A stretch of DNA of 59,076 nucleotides from Gnetum montanum (GCA_015680685.1 MNCI01010074.1:1040718-1099793); one strand, 5' to 3'; positions 1 through 11,865 are shown, numbered from the stretch's first letter. Numbers and translations: made by a program. Notes: generated by a model from the sequence alone, not told the origin.

Positions 1-800
1 AAAAGAATGGTGTCATCTACATAGTGTTCTACCAGGCAATCAACCTCATTAATGTGCAATCCTCGCACCCCTTTAGCTCTACAATAATCCTGCATCGTGT
101 CCATCACAATAATGAACAAATATGGTGATAATAGGTCTCCCTGCCAGAGTCCCTATCTAGGCGAAGAGAACCCCCAAGGCGCCCCCTCAAGATCAATTGA
201 GTAGGCCATTGAAGACTGTATGTGAAGACATAAGTCAATGAATTTGGAGTTGAAGCCTTTCCCCACCATGATATCCCACAACACATCCCAACTAACAGTA
301 TTGAACGCTTTTGCAATGTCAAGCTTGAAACATAGGCCAGGAAACCGCACGACTCGTAACAAGTGGAGAATCTCCTGGAATAAAATAACCTGATCTTGAA
401 AGAGCCTATCCCTCACAAAGCCTGCTTGGTTATGATAGACTAGATGGGGCATCAAAGGACCCAACCTCCTAATAAGCAATTTAGTAAATAATTTGAGGGT
501 ATTATAGACCCTAATCGGCCTATAGTGTGAGGGCTTATACAGCCACTTGATCTTAGGGATAAGAACAATTCGTGAACAATTAATTTCTTAGCGGATCTAT
601 CTCCAACAAAGCATATTATTGAAGGCGTCAAGGATATTTTGCCCCAGGACATTTGCAAATTGTTGGAAAAATTCAATGGGCCAACCATTTAGCCTAGGCA
701 CCCTACCCATCTTTAGATCCCCCATTGCAGTTTCAAGCTCCTCCCAAGTAAACAGGTCTAGCAAATGCCGGTTGTGCTCCTCCATTAGAGTCTTCTAAAC
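1..800 (-). pseudogene. LINE ORF2 reverse transcriptase domain, partial
   Basis: Minus-strand pieces give LFTWEELETAMGDLKMG and WPIEFFQQF (the KxPGPDG/EFF region, with PGPDG degraded), QAGFVRDRLFQDQV, CFKLDIAKAFNTVSW (first catalytic Asp block) and, at the window edge, HYVDDTILF (plus 1-27), the second catalytic block with YVDD. Stops and frame changes occur between them. Confidence 0.8.
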
Positions 801-1281
801 CTAGATCAAAAGAGGGAGCCTCTCCTACTATGCAAGATGTTCCCCCAATAGGAATAAAATTTGTGGGCAATATCTATAGTTCATTCCAACACTTGCCTCG
901 ATTTGACCAAACTCTACACAGTCTTCGCTAGGTTGTTAGCCTGAGTAGTGTCAAAGAAGAACCTCATCGGTCAATCACTATCCTTCATCCACTGGTTACG
1001 TGATTGTTGCTGCCAATACTCCAATACTTCCTGATCCAACTCTTGTATCTCAAGGAGAAAGGCCTGCTCTTCCTGAGATACAATTCCCCCTCCTGCCTCT
1101 CTTGTATTCAAATGAGCCATTGCTGTAGCATCCCCCGATGGAATCTAAATGAATATTTCTCCTCCTATCGATGGGAACTAATCTCTTTTTTTAGGAGGTT
1201 GAGGTTGCTGGTGAGGAGCTCACGTGGATCCCTTGTGGCAAAATACTGGTCCCAAATGGCAATCACCAGGGTTCAGAGCCA

Positions 1282-2019
1282 CTACTTCAAGAGCCAAGTC
1301 CTTTCAAAATGGAATCGAGGTACCTTAGGATGTGACTTCCTCCCAATTAGACAGATCAAAGACTGGTGATCAGAAACCCTCGGTGCAGTCCTAGTAACCT
1401 GTATGTTCTTTAGCATGGTGGGGGATCCAACCCAAACCCAGTCAATCCAAGACATCACTTTGGCACTACCCTTCCATCTATTGCTCCATGTAAAAAGACA
1501 GTTAGCGATCTCCACATCCACCAGGTTGTGTTGGTGCAAGAATTGCAAAAAGTGCTCTGCACTTGCCAACATGGTAGCATCCCCTCCTCTTTTCCCAAGC
1601 ATGCAATCGTTGATTAAAGCCCCAACCACCATCCATTGCTATGTGTTCAGAATGAACCCTACAATCCTGTCCAGCTCCCCGAGTTGTTTCTCCCACTCTA
1701 GCTCCCCATAAAAGTTAGTGAGCCAAATACTAGACGGTAAGTGAACAATTATACTCCAAATTGAGCCATCCACCAGATGGAACGGTATCCTAGATGACAC
1801 TACAAGGCCACTTGCCCTCCATCGACAAGCAACATGTTGAACCTAACAACCCTCCCAATTTAGAAACCCAAATTCCTGATGCTGCAACTTTGTTTCTTAC
1901 AAGCATACCACATTGCATTTATCCCTATTCACAATTTCTTTTAGGACATGTCTCTTACAGGGGACATGTATCTTATAGGGGGTGCCCTAGCCCTTGCAAT
2001 TCCATGTCATAATCTTCAT
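1282..2019 (-). pseudogene. LINE ORF2 endonuclease domain, degenerate
   Basis: ORF2 begins at an ATG at 2019 with MKIMTWNCKG, the TWN motif of AP-like endonucleases, and hits a stop at once. After several frame breaks an open stretch (1632-1282) carries CLFTWSNRWKG, SWIDWVWV and RVSDHQSLI. The SDH motif holds the catalytic His. The GDFN motif is lost (a related VVGALIND stands in its place). No functional nickase can be made from this copy. Confidence 0.75.
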
Positions 2020-2039
2020 TGTCTACAATTAGTTTGCTT

Positions 2040-3435
2040 TCAGTAGACCTCTTTCAAGGTTCTTTGAATGCCTAAGTCGATTTCCAATTGGGTTTGGCAA
2101 TTCCTCATGAGTGAAGTGGACAAGCACCCGACCTTTGCATGTTCCATGGATACCCAAAACCCCTCTTTAGTACCAGTGTTGGATAGTGTCACATCTTCCA
2201 AATTGGGTCTAGTGAACCCTCTAACCATAGATACCCAATCCCCTAGGGGAGGCAACTCCTTCCCCTGCAATGCAGGTTCAGGAGGGATGGCAAAACCTTC
2301 CTCTGGCCCTAGATTGGCCAGCTCACTAGCAACCTCTGCCAATTCTGTCGTCGTGTCCAATCCATCAATGGTCGACGCTATTGGGACTGATTCCAAAACC
2401 TCTTCTTGTCGGGCTAGCCCCATAGGACCAGTGGCTTTTCCTACAAGCCCCGCACAGCCCCCTGTGCGCCCCTTCCTTTTCACTTTCGCCCATCCACCTG
2501 CATCATCCAATTTAGTAGCCCCACCCATCTTGGCCCAACATACCTCTATTGTGTGGCCTGGCTTACCATGGAAACGACAAGGCCCCACTTTAGGGTCAAG
2601 GCTCAAGGCCTCCATTAGTAAGTTCTCATATTCTATGATAATGCACCCATCCCCTGAGGGTAGGGCCAAAACAACCTCCTTGAACATGTCCATTGGCAAT
2701 AGGGACCTCCAAATACAGAAACGAGCGAAACCCATTTGCTCCATCGATGTGGTGAACTTATCTAGGGCAATGAACTCCTTGAAAAAAGCTGCAAATGACT
2801 TGATAAACTTTGGTGTCCAAAACTCCCATGGGATCCCTGAAGCCCAAATCCAAACCGATGCCTGAGAAAAAAGGTCCAGGTCCTAGTGTGCACTAGGTTG
2901 CCACAGTGGAAGGGCAAGGCTGCATGCACCAAAAACCCACAGCCCCTTGCGCACCACCCCCCCCCTCTCTTCCCTGTGCCAAAAAGAACAAAACCTGGTC
3001 ACAATCTTGAACATCATGAAAAATGAAGAGGATGAGCTCCTCAACTAAACTCCTCACTATAACGGTATCAAGACCCTAGGTAGCAACGACCCATTTGCAG
3101 ACCAACTCTAGCTTGGGTCGTACCCCTTGCAACACAAAATGCCCAATCAGGCTGTGCTTAGACCCTTCAATGGCACACAGGAAACCTCCACATGCAAGGA
3201 GTTGTCAACCTATGCTGAGGTCCCAAAGAAACCCTTTGGTGTGTCATTGCCCCATAAACCTAGGCTAGGTCCACCGCCCATCTACCCCAACACACCCTCC
3301 TCACCACTACTATCTGTCGAACTACCCTCTTTGCCTATGCCCACTAGATCACCCATGCCCATAGACCCTCCCACTCTCATTCCCGCTCCCACTCCACTGC
3401 CTCCCATCTCAAAAAGAAAGTTTGATTTCCTTTGA
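2040..3435 (-). pseudogene. LINE ORF1 (nucleic-acid binding, zinc-knuckle protein), degenerate
   Basis: From 2744 downward the minus frame is open for 234 codons: GFARFCIWRSL (end of a DUF4283-like domain), then a knuckle C-x2-H-x4-H-x4-C (CRFHGKPGHTIEVC) where the second Cys of a CCHC is replaced by His, then an acidic tail ending IDLGIQRTLKEVY. The part above 2744 is Pro-rich on the other strand and broken on this one. ORF1 proteins of plant L1 LINEs bind the element RNA. A 265-codon open frame on the plus strand (2068-2865) is the antisense shadow. Confidence 0.7.
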
Positions 3436-4602
3436 GCTAGAGTAGTACTAGGATAAGTGACTACTTAGGAAATCCTACTGTAAAGATTAATAAAGTGAGA
3501 ATTATTGGTTAAGGCATAAAACTTGCATTCTACTAGTCACAAGTTACTGACATATACAAGCATGGTGCAATAATTACTAGAGCTTAACCAATCCAATAGG
3601 TATAAGAAGGTCCACGGTATCACAAAAAACAGTTCAGTTCTGTACAATTAAGTATATTTTGCTTATCATGCTTCTCACGCTAAATTTTATTAATGATCTT
3701 ATTGCCCAACACTTTATGGCCAGAAACTGTAAAGAACCAACATATTTTAATGTATGATTTTACCCTTATAGAGTTAACTGATTTAAATAGTATTGCAATA
3801 AAATTATTATTTTTTAATGCCAATCAAATCACTAGACAACCCTTTGCTTCAAAACAATCTGATTTAGGTCATCATTTAACTTGATAATTGGGTCCCAAAT
3901 GCTGCAATCAGATTAGGACATCGTTTAACTCCAAAGATTAACAGCCATAGAAACTATCAATAAATGCATTGTCTATATATATACTCATGAAATGTTTGAT
4001 CTTTTGTATTTTCAGCCATATTTCTCCAATCTGAAGGCCATAATGAAGCATGTACAAATTTAGTTCATTAAAAGATCTCTCTCAAAATGTCTTGGTGGTT
4101 CTATTTATACTTATTATTATTTGAAACAAATGAAATACCTTGACAAGACTTGCAATCAACTGTAACATGCTCATTCGATTGTGCTCCCAAAGCAAAGGAA
4201 TCTACACATATTTCAAAGAAATAAATTAAAACCAAGGATAGCAATGACATCCTTAACATCCAAGGCAGTCATGTTTCATAACAACCGTAACACACGTTAT
4301 AATGATTAACAAAAACTTAATTCTTCTAGAACGTATTAAACTCTTAAAGTTTCACCAATGTCATACAAGGAACTGGCAGAAAAAAAAGTACTTTCTTTCA
4401 AATGATTAAAAAGTAAAACAAAAATAGCCAAATCGATGAAAAATAATCAGTTTTTTGGCTAGAAAAAGTATTCATTACTATGCAATTTTTTCAGTCAATA
4501 TTTTCTAAAAATTAGCACAGCTAATAGCATTTTTCAAAAAGTCACAAATTTTTGCAAATGTTTTGAGAAATTCACACAAAATTCTAAAATGAATTTGATT
4601 TT
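3436..4602. other. AT-rich non-coding stretch
   Basis: No coding frame or domain is visible. Around 3500-3560 a segment (GGTTAAGGCATAAAACTTGCAT) weakly resembles the SINE-like unit at 8240, without a good B box. The rest is AT-rich unique-looking sequence up to the insertion site of the next LINE. Confidence 0.5.
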
Positions 4603-4615
4603 AAAATTCTAGGCA
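4603..4615. repeat. Left target-site duplication of LINE 4616-7939
   Basis: AAAATTCTAGGCA here recurs exactly at 7940-7952, directly after the element's A-rich tail. This fixes the insertion boundaries. Confidence 0.9.
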
Positions 4616-4919
4616 GCAGGAACCACAGCAGGACCAGCAGGAACAATGCAGCAGGAACCACAGCAGGAACAAAAGCAGGCAGGAGTCGGATCATAGGAAC
4701 CGCAGTAGCAAGAGGGCACGGGTGAGGAGGGTCAGAGGAACGCTAGGACGGAGGCTCAGACGGATGGGGGAGTGGGTAAAGGCGAGGGGATGGACTCGGT
4801 GTGGACCACGCTAGGCCACGGGGAGGATGAATAGCGGACGTTAGGTGGAAGCATCAAAGCCCACTCCCGGGCCGACCACACCCTACACCTCCGGGTCGAC
4901 AAGCCCCTGATGGAGCACC

Positions 4920-5290
4920 ATGCAGCGGAGCCTCATTGGCCGTTTTGTCTCCCAAGGGGCTCGCCCACAAATGGAGCTAATCCACAGGTGGGCACAAGAG
5001 CAATGGAAGGTTGGCTTGGTGGGTGTTCGGAGCCTATCCGAGGACCTACTTCTGTTCATCTTCCCATCTCAGAAAGCTAGAGATTCGGTGCTGCTTGGGG
5101 GCCCGTGGTTTTACGGGGCTCCTTCAAGTCAAATTTGAGAACCTGGAGGTTGAGCCAGGCCTCAAACGCAGAACGAAGGCCCAAGAGGGCAAGAGCGACA
5201 GCTGTACGTGCTGCAGGAAGCTCGAACACCAAGAGGAGGACTGCCGATTTCAATGGACGTGGCCAATGCGGCCACGAGACCAAGCCAAGC
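4920..5290 (+). pseudogene. LINE ORF1 remnant with CCHC zinc knuckle
   Basis: The first frame gives LLLFIFPSQKARDSVLLGGPWFYG, typical of the DUF4283 domain of plant LINE ORF1. After a frame change the knuckle CTCCRKLEHQEEDC follows with intact C-x2-C-x4-H-x4-C spacing. The middle of DUF4283 (the PVWVRI…LP block) is deleted. It is not translatable as one protein. Confidence 0.7.
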
Positions 5291-5384
5291 AGTTGTTGGA
5301 GGGTGGCGCCTGGGTCACAATGGGCCGNAGTTCCAGAATTTCTTGTCGGTCCACTCCTTGGTGGATCTGCCTATTGAGAACTGC

Positions 5385-6745
5385 CAATTCACCTAGAGCA
5401 ACTAGAGGAAAGGGCTGGACCGCATCCTCTCCCGAATTGATCGGGTCTGCATCAGCTTTGACCTCCTCCTCCGTTTTTCCACGCACATTTCAAGGCAAGA
5501 AAGGGTCGCCTCATATCATTGCTCCCTAGTCTGCTCGATTGGACCAAAAAGACCCCGAACCCCACGACCGTTCCATTTTGAGGCAACCTGGCTATCTAAG
5601 CCGTGGTTGAGACCATTGGTTGAGGATATCTGGGCAAAATACCGGCCAGGCCAGGGTGACCCCCAAAACTTCCTTAAGGATGCTTTGCTTCGACTAAAGT
5701 GGGCCATCTGGGCCCTCCCAGTGGATGACAAATTCTCCTTTAGGACGGGTCGAAGGGCACTCCGAGATCAACTTGTCTTGATCCAAACCATACAAGAGGC
5801 TGGGGAGGACTTGCACGAGGAGGAGGAGCACATTCTGCGACAACTTCAAAGCCTTGACCTGGAAGAGGAGACATACTGGAGACAACAATCATGGGTCCGA
5901 TGGCTTCAAGAAGGGGACAAGCAAACAAACTTCTTCTTTGCCATCACTACGACACGTGGCTGGGGCTAGCCATGTTGTTTACACAACCAGGACGGGGGGA
6001 TTATTGATGAACCGCAAGAAATCGCAAGGGAATTGACTCAATACTGGGGGAGGATCTAGGCCAAACAACCTACCAAGCCCATCTCGGTCCAAGTGGCACA
6101 GGTGCTGAACGAGGAGGACAACATGCGGTTGTTGGCCCCCTTTTCTTGGCAGGAACTCATCGCCACCGTCAACGGCATGCCGGGAGGGAAGGCACCTGGT
6201 CCCGACGACTGGAGCCTTGAGTTTTTTAAGACCTTCATGGATATTGTGGGATCCAATATCCTGAACGCTTTCAACCTTATGTTGGCCAAGAGGCAAGTTC
6301 GAAGGGAGATCAATTGCTCCCGAATTGTGTGCATCCCAAAACAATTGGAGGCACACCGCCCAGAACACTTCGGTCCTATCGGGGTCTGCAACGTGTTAAT
6401 TCGGGTTTTCTCCAAACTAATTGTGCATAGGCTTATGCCACTTATGCCCAAACTCATGGGAGTTAACCAAGCAGGATTTGTGCATGGCCGAACCCTATAG
6501 GATCAGGCTCTCCTCATGCAGGAGGTGTTCCATTCTCTTCAAACTACGAGCTTCCCTAGGCTTTGTCTCAAACTCGACATTACCAAGGCATACAACACAC
6601 TCAGCTGGGAAGCCCTGACTACCATTATGCAACAGAAAGGTTTTGACCAAAGGTTTATCCAGCTTTGTGGCGACTGGGCAAATCGATTCTTGACTCGAAA
6701 GGGGCGACTGCTTGTGGCGATGGGGATTCTTACAACGATTACCCG
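5385..6745 (+). pseudogene. LINE ORF2 remnant: endonuclease tail and RT fingers
   Basis: Begins inside the endonuclease (ENCQFT…RIDRVCIS), loses the SDH motif to a frame change, then runs through FEATWLSKPWL and long open stretches (5607-5969, 6093-6500). RT landmarks are GGKAPGPDDWSLEFF, LIVHRLMPLMPKLMGVNQAG and [15 protein letters not shown]. After FIQLC the frame goes straight to DWANRFLTRKGRLL, which belongs to the thumb, so roughly 450 bp including the catalytic YADD are deleted. It cannot encode an active RT. Confidence 0.8.
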
Positions 6746-6960
6746 ATTTAGGACGACACTTGTCCCTAGTGCAGTGTTGAGCCCGAGACAGTCCGACACT
6801 TCATTCTTGACTGCGCCTACATGCGTGCCACGTGGCACGCAGTGAGGGCGACCCCTAAACCTGATCGGGCACACGAGCACAATGCTCGGCAGTGGCTTAG
6901 AGGAGGGCAATGCCCATACCTCATCCTGGGCATCAACTGCAACAGCTCCTAGAGTGAGCT
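6746..6960 (+). repeat. Ectopic copy of a 215-bp LINE 3' segment
   Basis: These 215 bases match 7430-7644 at a constant offset of 684 with about five substitutions and no net gap. By comparison with the relative at 47270-47340, this copy sits where about a dozen thumb residues (…[10 protein letters not shown]…) should be, and the normal downstream RRFIWKGGKG resumes right after it. The copy at 7430 is in the native position, in the zf-RVT region. Confidence 0.9.
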
Positions 6961-7800
6961 ACACATCCGTGTTGATCAGGCGTTTCATTTGGAAGGGAGG
7001 CAAGGGGGTGGCAAGATCCACTTGGTCAACTGGGAACAAGTCGCGTGCCCCTGTAACACGGGGGGGTTGAGCATCGCGTCATTCGAGGACGAGCTGATGC
7101 TTGGGCAACAACGGCTGATGCTTCGTTTCACATGCTCGCCTAGGGAGCCGATCTAGTGGATCCGTGTCATGAATGCGAAGTATTAACACTGGGAGGCGGG
7201 GGCATGAGATTCTAGGCCTTGGCAAGTACTTTGCCGCCACGCGTGTGCGATGCAGACAATGGGGTGGTTGGAACTCGAGCCACGCCAGCTATTGGTGGCC
7301 AGGTACCCACAGGTGGCAGGCTAGCAGCAGATTTGGCAGGGGCGGCTCCCCAAGAAGATCAAGATCTTCCTTTGGTTAATGCAACAGGACACGCTGCCAA
7401 TTCACGCGTTTCTATGTAGACGTGGCCTCATTTAGGACGACACTTGTCCCTAGTGCAGTGTTGAGCCCGAAACAGTCCGACACTTCATTCTTGACTGCGC
7501 CTACATGTGTGCCACGTGGCACGCGGTGAGGGCGACCCCTAAACCTGATCGGGCACACGAGCACAATGCTCGGCAGTGGCTTAGAGGGGGGCAATGCCCA
7601 TACCTCATTCTGGGCATCAACTGCAACAGCTCCTAGAGTGAGCTCAGGCACCACATCCGTCGGACCTCGGCGTGCTTCCATCCTAATGGGGGGTTGGTGG
7701 GTGCCCCCCTATGTCCGGGGGGCACCCCTCCCCCCTATGTCAGGGGGGGCGCCCGGCCCCCCCCCCACCAAAGTTGTTTCTTTGGTTCCCTATGGCTTCG
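6961..7800 (+). pseudogene. LINE ORF2 C-terminal remnant (thumb to zf-RVT)
   Basis: RRFIWKGGKG and later a frame with LPIHAFLCRRGL, DDTCP.C..EPETVRHFILDC and ATWHAV give the zinc-binding region (zf-RVT) found after the RT in plant LINEs. The native copy of the 215-bp segment is 7430-7644. A G/C-homopolymer-rich stretch (7686-7770) follows, then a short 3' UTR and A tail. Confidence 0.75.
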
Positions 7801-7939
7801 GCTGAACTGATGTGGTTTCGGAATTGTTGGTCTTGGGGCTTTTCCCCACCCCGCGTGGGCCATTGCTGATGACCCGCGGGTTGTAATTTCCTGTACTATA
7901 TTTCTTCAGTAATATACTCCCGACTATTTCCTCAAAAAA

Positions 7940-7952
7940 AAAATTCTAGGCA
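7940..7952. repeat. Right target-site duplication of LINE 4616-7939
   Basis: AAAATTCTAGGCA, identical to 4603-4615. Confidence 0.9.
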
Positions 7953-8239
7953 ACAAAAATGCTAACCAAAATTGATTGTATTATTTTGGTACTTCAGTAG
8001 AAAAAAGATTCTAAGAAATAACGTAAAAAGCTTGCTGGAACAAAAGTAGATGTAACGAACATTCTTGGTACTGTTCTAGTAATATCAGTACTTTGGATTA
8101 ATGAAGTCAAGGGTGTACATGGTAATGAAATGAGTTATTTGAACAAAATGTAACATTTCATTGAAAAGTTATAGGTTCTTACATTAAAAAACTAGCATAG
8201 AATTACACAAATTATGCTGAAATAGAATACTATAATAGG

Positions 8240-8400
8240 CAAGGTGCATAACTTGGTGGTTGAGGCATGTAACTTGCATCTTCAAGCCGTAGGTTGGATC
8301 CTAGTAGGCCGCATGCTGAGATTATACAAAAGTCATTGAAACTGAACTGGTCTAGTAGATCCATAAAGTCTAGACATAATTAAAAACAATTTCAATTTCA
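8240..8400 (+). mobile_element. tRNA-derived SINE-like unit
   Basis: An A-box-like TAACTTGGTGGTTGA (8249-8263) is followed after 28 bp by a B-box-like GGTTGGATCCT (8292-8302), one base from the GGTTCGANNCC consensus. The unit runs into a tRNA-unrelated tail ending in repeated AATTTC (8386-8408). This is the layout of a plant SINE transcribed by RNA polymerase III. It does not fold as a real tRNA and no clean TSD was found. Confidence 0.55.
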
Positions 8401-8409
8401 ATTTCAATG

Positions 8410-9860
8410 TTATCATTTTTTGTATCAATGACATGTTGAACACATGTTGGTAGTAGAGACATAAAGAAATTTGCATGCAATATGTTTTCTTATATACTTC
8501 TACATTTGTTATTGTATTTATATCTACTTAATGTATTTTTTAATTTCATTTTGTACTTTCAAACTCTTATTTTACATATTGCTGCTTTTTTCCATTGACT
8601 TTTTTCATAATTTTTGCCAGCTATTTTGATTTTTGAACTTTTTCAAACAGCTTGCAAAATTTTTTGCCTATTTTTAATCCTCTCTTTCGTTAAATTAAAC
8701 ACACACACGTACAACTACTTTGTTATTAGTTGTGTTTACTAGTGTGCTGAGAATAATAAGATAAATATCAGAGAACTTTTAACTGTTAGCATGAGCTCCT
8801 AAACCTGATAGATGAGAACTGGGTACTCATTAATGTTTATAGTCTAGGGAGGTAACACGAAAAGAGAGCACTTTGACATAATTTTCCTAATCTTTGAGCT
8901 TTTAGAGCAAGCACTTGTGTATTTTGAAAGATTTTAATGTCATTTTACATTTAAAAAAAACAGTGGATGAGAAAACTTGGAATGCAGGTAATCAGAATTT
9001 TTTAATGGCAATTTAAAGCTTGGGTCTAATGGATCTCCCAATGTTTCAAGGCAAGTATACCTAGACAAATTTGAAGCAGGAAAAAGACCATATCAACAGG
9101 AAGCTAGATCACAATATGGTAACATATTGTTGGTTAGTGCAAAAGCTCGAAGACTAACTAGGGCCTCTTTTGATCATTAGCCTCTAATTGTGTGAATAAA
9201 GAAATCACAATGACCAAAGCCTATTTTCAGATGGAAGCAGTACTTGAATGACTTTCTAAATGTACATAATACTGTACAACAACAATGGTAGCTAAATGTA
9301 AAAGGCACTTCTCAATACAGGGTTTTGCAGAAATTTCAAAGTTTGAGACAAGCGATCCTTGCTTAGAACCGACATTATCCCTCAAAAACTAGAAACAAAG
9401 GAAACATGAGTATTTACAAAATAATCAAGAAGTCCAGATACATTTGTATAAGGAAGGTTGGACACAACAATTGTCAGAAACAAAGATGAACCATCTTCAA
9501 GATTATTATAACATTCAACATTGAGAAACACAGTTTGGGATCAGAGATCTAAAATGAACTAGCTTGCTTTTGGATATAAGGGTTCCAAATTTTTTCATAT
9601 GTATGCTTCAGTGCAACATATGAGGAATTGGATGGTTGCATTACGAAATAGCAATGGGAACTTAGTACATGAAGAAGAGGATATTGCAAAAAATTGTAAT
9701 TCAGTTTTATAAAAAAAAAAAAGACTTTTTAACCTAGATCATGTTCCAGATCAGCAGCAAATGGAGAATATTATACAAAGCATCAATTACCATCCATCAC
9801 AAAGCAATGAGGACAAGACAGATAAGGCTATAGCCATGCAAGGAGGAGCACCTATCTCTT
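8410..9860. other. AT-rich non-coding stretch before the gypsy remnant
   Basis: No recognisable coding. The last part may be the degraded 5' region of the gypsy element that follows, but no LTR pair could be identified by eye. Confidence 0.4.
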
Positions 9861-9868
9861 TATAGCAA

Positions 9869-10860
9869 GTGCTGAATGACCCTATCAGTCAGACTATCTC
9901 TATGCCTATTCTACCAAAAGGCATTTTTCTTCATACATTCACCAAACATAATGGTGGAACCAGTGACCATGTTGTGACCTTCAAGAACGAATGTATTTTA
10001 CTGGCCCCTTATCCTCACATTGTCCTCAGGTGTTTTTCAAACTCACTTTTTGGAAGGGTGCTTGAGTAGTACAGATCTTTGCCTATTGAGTCCATTGCAT
10101 CTCTTGAACAACTTTTTGCAGCCTTTGTTGAACGTTTTATGTTTAACATGTTGCAAAGCAGCAGTGTCATGTATCTCTAAGAACATCTACTTCAACTAAG
10201 CTACCTTCCATCTAGTCAACATTAAATCCAAGATATCTTTGAAGCTGCAATCATTGATTACATCTAGAAGAGGATGGCTTATCCTAAGCCTCATTCTCTA
10301 AACGATGCATTCCTAGCTGCAAAAAGAATTGAAGAAGTAACACTTCAACGTGGTGACCAAGAGTTCCTTGCAATTACAAATAAAGCTAATAAAATGGCTA
10401 AACAAAAGAAAGCACAGCCAACTGCTCAAGGTGTTTCTGCTATTTCTGCTTCAACACCTCAAGCATCCAACCAACAACGAAGCAGTGGTGCTTCATCTTC
10501 CAACACCAATCAACAATGCAATGTCTTCAAGGACAGGAGCAAATAGACTAAGCTCCCCAAGAAGCATTCACTTCTCCTCAACAACTCAATTTGAGATAGA
10601 CATCTTCAACACAAGCAAGTGTTTGATCAGCCTAGAGCAAGGTACAGGCATATGCAGCTTCTTGCCATGGATCCTTCTCAATGCCAAGAAGGAGATCCTG
10701 AAGTGCACAATTGATATGACTATTGTAAATACTACTACTACCATGAGATAACAAGACATGACATAGACAGTTGCCACAATTTTAAAGATGATATACAAGA
10801 CTTGATTAATCAAGGACGAATTGTTTTTGATGAAGAAAATTCTATCTATCCTGATAATTA
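9869..10860 (+). pseudogene. Gypsy gag, degenerate
   Basis: Frames give KNECILLAPYPHIVLRCFSNSL, then YRSLPIESIASLEQLFAAF and VERFMFNMLQSS, the classic retrotransposon gag block (…W…LP..SI.S..QL…F...F). A linker with AYPKPHSLNDAFLAAKRIEE and a Gln/Ser-rich segment follows. Near 10715-10810 comes HEITRHDIDSCHNFKDDIQ, like the H…T..C…K..I.DLI block of plant gags. At least three stops interrupt it. Confidence 0.7.
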
Positions 10861-11865
10861 GCAGCTACAAATTTTCCAAGATCCACTTGAAACCAAGCAT
10901 ACTTTTTCAACCTTTCACCAATAAGGATCAAAATAGCAATATCCACAACAGCCTACTCAGCTTGCAAATCAGCCTCAACATTCTCCACCTTTAAACCTCC
11001 TCAAGAACCATATGTCATACATCTTTTCTAGTACACTAACATAGCCAATTTTCAAACTTCCACTTTGTCTTTCAAGCCTCCCAAGGAGCCTTACCGCATA
11101 AATATGGCACAGTACTGAAATTCCTCACAAAACTGTATTCCCAATACTCCTTTTTGTCCACTTAAAGAACCATATCACATCAACGTGGCTCTTTGTTATA
11201 ACCTGACACTTGCGTCATTTCCCCTATCTGTTTAATCCCCTATTGAACAGGTTGCATTGACTCATTCACTTGTTGGTATCACCCACCATGCCGATTCACA
11301 TTTGATCCCTGTCTACACATCACTTGACCCAATGCCATATCATCCTATTCTAACTATGTCAACTCAACCTATGCTACCTTCCCAAGTTTGAGTCCTCACT
11401 TATACCCATCAGCGGTGTGACACTCAACAAGGCAAATGGAAAGGTAAAGCTCCTGAACTCCCCAAACAACCTTCTAAGATCAACAAGAAGGTTACTTTCC
11501 AAACATCTCAAAATACTCCTTCATCAAATAATTTACCACCTACTTCAAATCCCATCCAACCTGTTTCCATTTCACCTTCCCCCAAAAATCCCAAGAGATG
11601 GAGAACAAAGATCGCCAATAAAGGACAAGCATTGTGAGGTCCATGGGAACCAACCTCTCACTCTATGACTTGGTTTGTATTTCCAAAGAACATTGTATTG
11701 CACTATTAGACATTTTGTAGAAGATTACAAAACCCAATGCCATTCCAGCTAAGTCAAAGGCCATCTAATCTTTCTTGCATACCTTGCTATGACATCAATT
11801 ACCTTAATTTTAGAGGTGAAAACATCAAGACTGATCTCACAACATGTGAGGTTTGCTAGCCACCT

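Larger units (their letters stand above)
1..3435 (-). mobile_element. LINE (L1-type), minus strand, 3' end outside the window
   Basis: Read on the minus strand from about 3435 to 1 the order is ORF1 (DUF4283/zinc-knuckle type), AP-type endonuclease and reverse transcriptase, running off the window at the RT active site. Several in-frame stops make it a dead copy. ORF1 ends in a segment (QLEIDLGIQRTLKEVY) nearly identical to the LINE at 43471-49366, so both belong to one family. Without the 3' end no TSD can be checked. The 5' limit is set where similarity and base composition change and is approximate. Confidence 0.85.
4616..7939 (+). mobile_element. Internally deleted L1-type LINE with 13-bp TSD and an internal duplication
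   Basis: The element starts with GCAGGAACC repeats, ends in an A tail and is flanked by a 13-bp TSD. It is GC-rich compared with its surroundings. Order: ORF1 remnant with zinc knuckle, tail of the endonuclease, RT fingers, then directly the RT thumb, then the zf-RVT zinc-binding region. Compared with the 5.9-kb relative at 43471, the front of the endonuclease and the RT palm with both QGDPLSP and YADD are missing. A 215-bp piece is present twice (6746-6960 and 7430-7644). One unknown base lies at 5328. Unlike the relative it has no extra coding region after zf-RVT. Confidence 0.9.

Noticed and set aside
2068-2865. 265-codon plus-strand open frame
   Set aside because: It is the antisense of LINE ORF1; the minus frame has the zinc knuckle and matches the other LINE copies.
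7686-7770. G/C homopolymer-rich stretch as a regulatory G-quadruplex
   Set aside because: It lies in the 3' part of a dead LINE and is palindromic low-complexity sequence; no evidence of function.
8240-8312. A functional tRNA gene
   Set aside because: A and B boxes are present, but no acceptor stem or anticodon arm pairs; a SINE head fits better.
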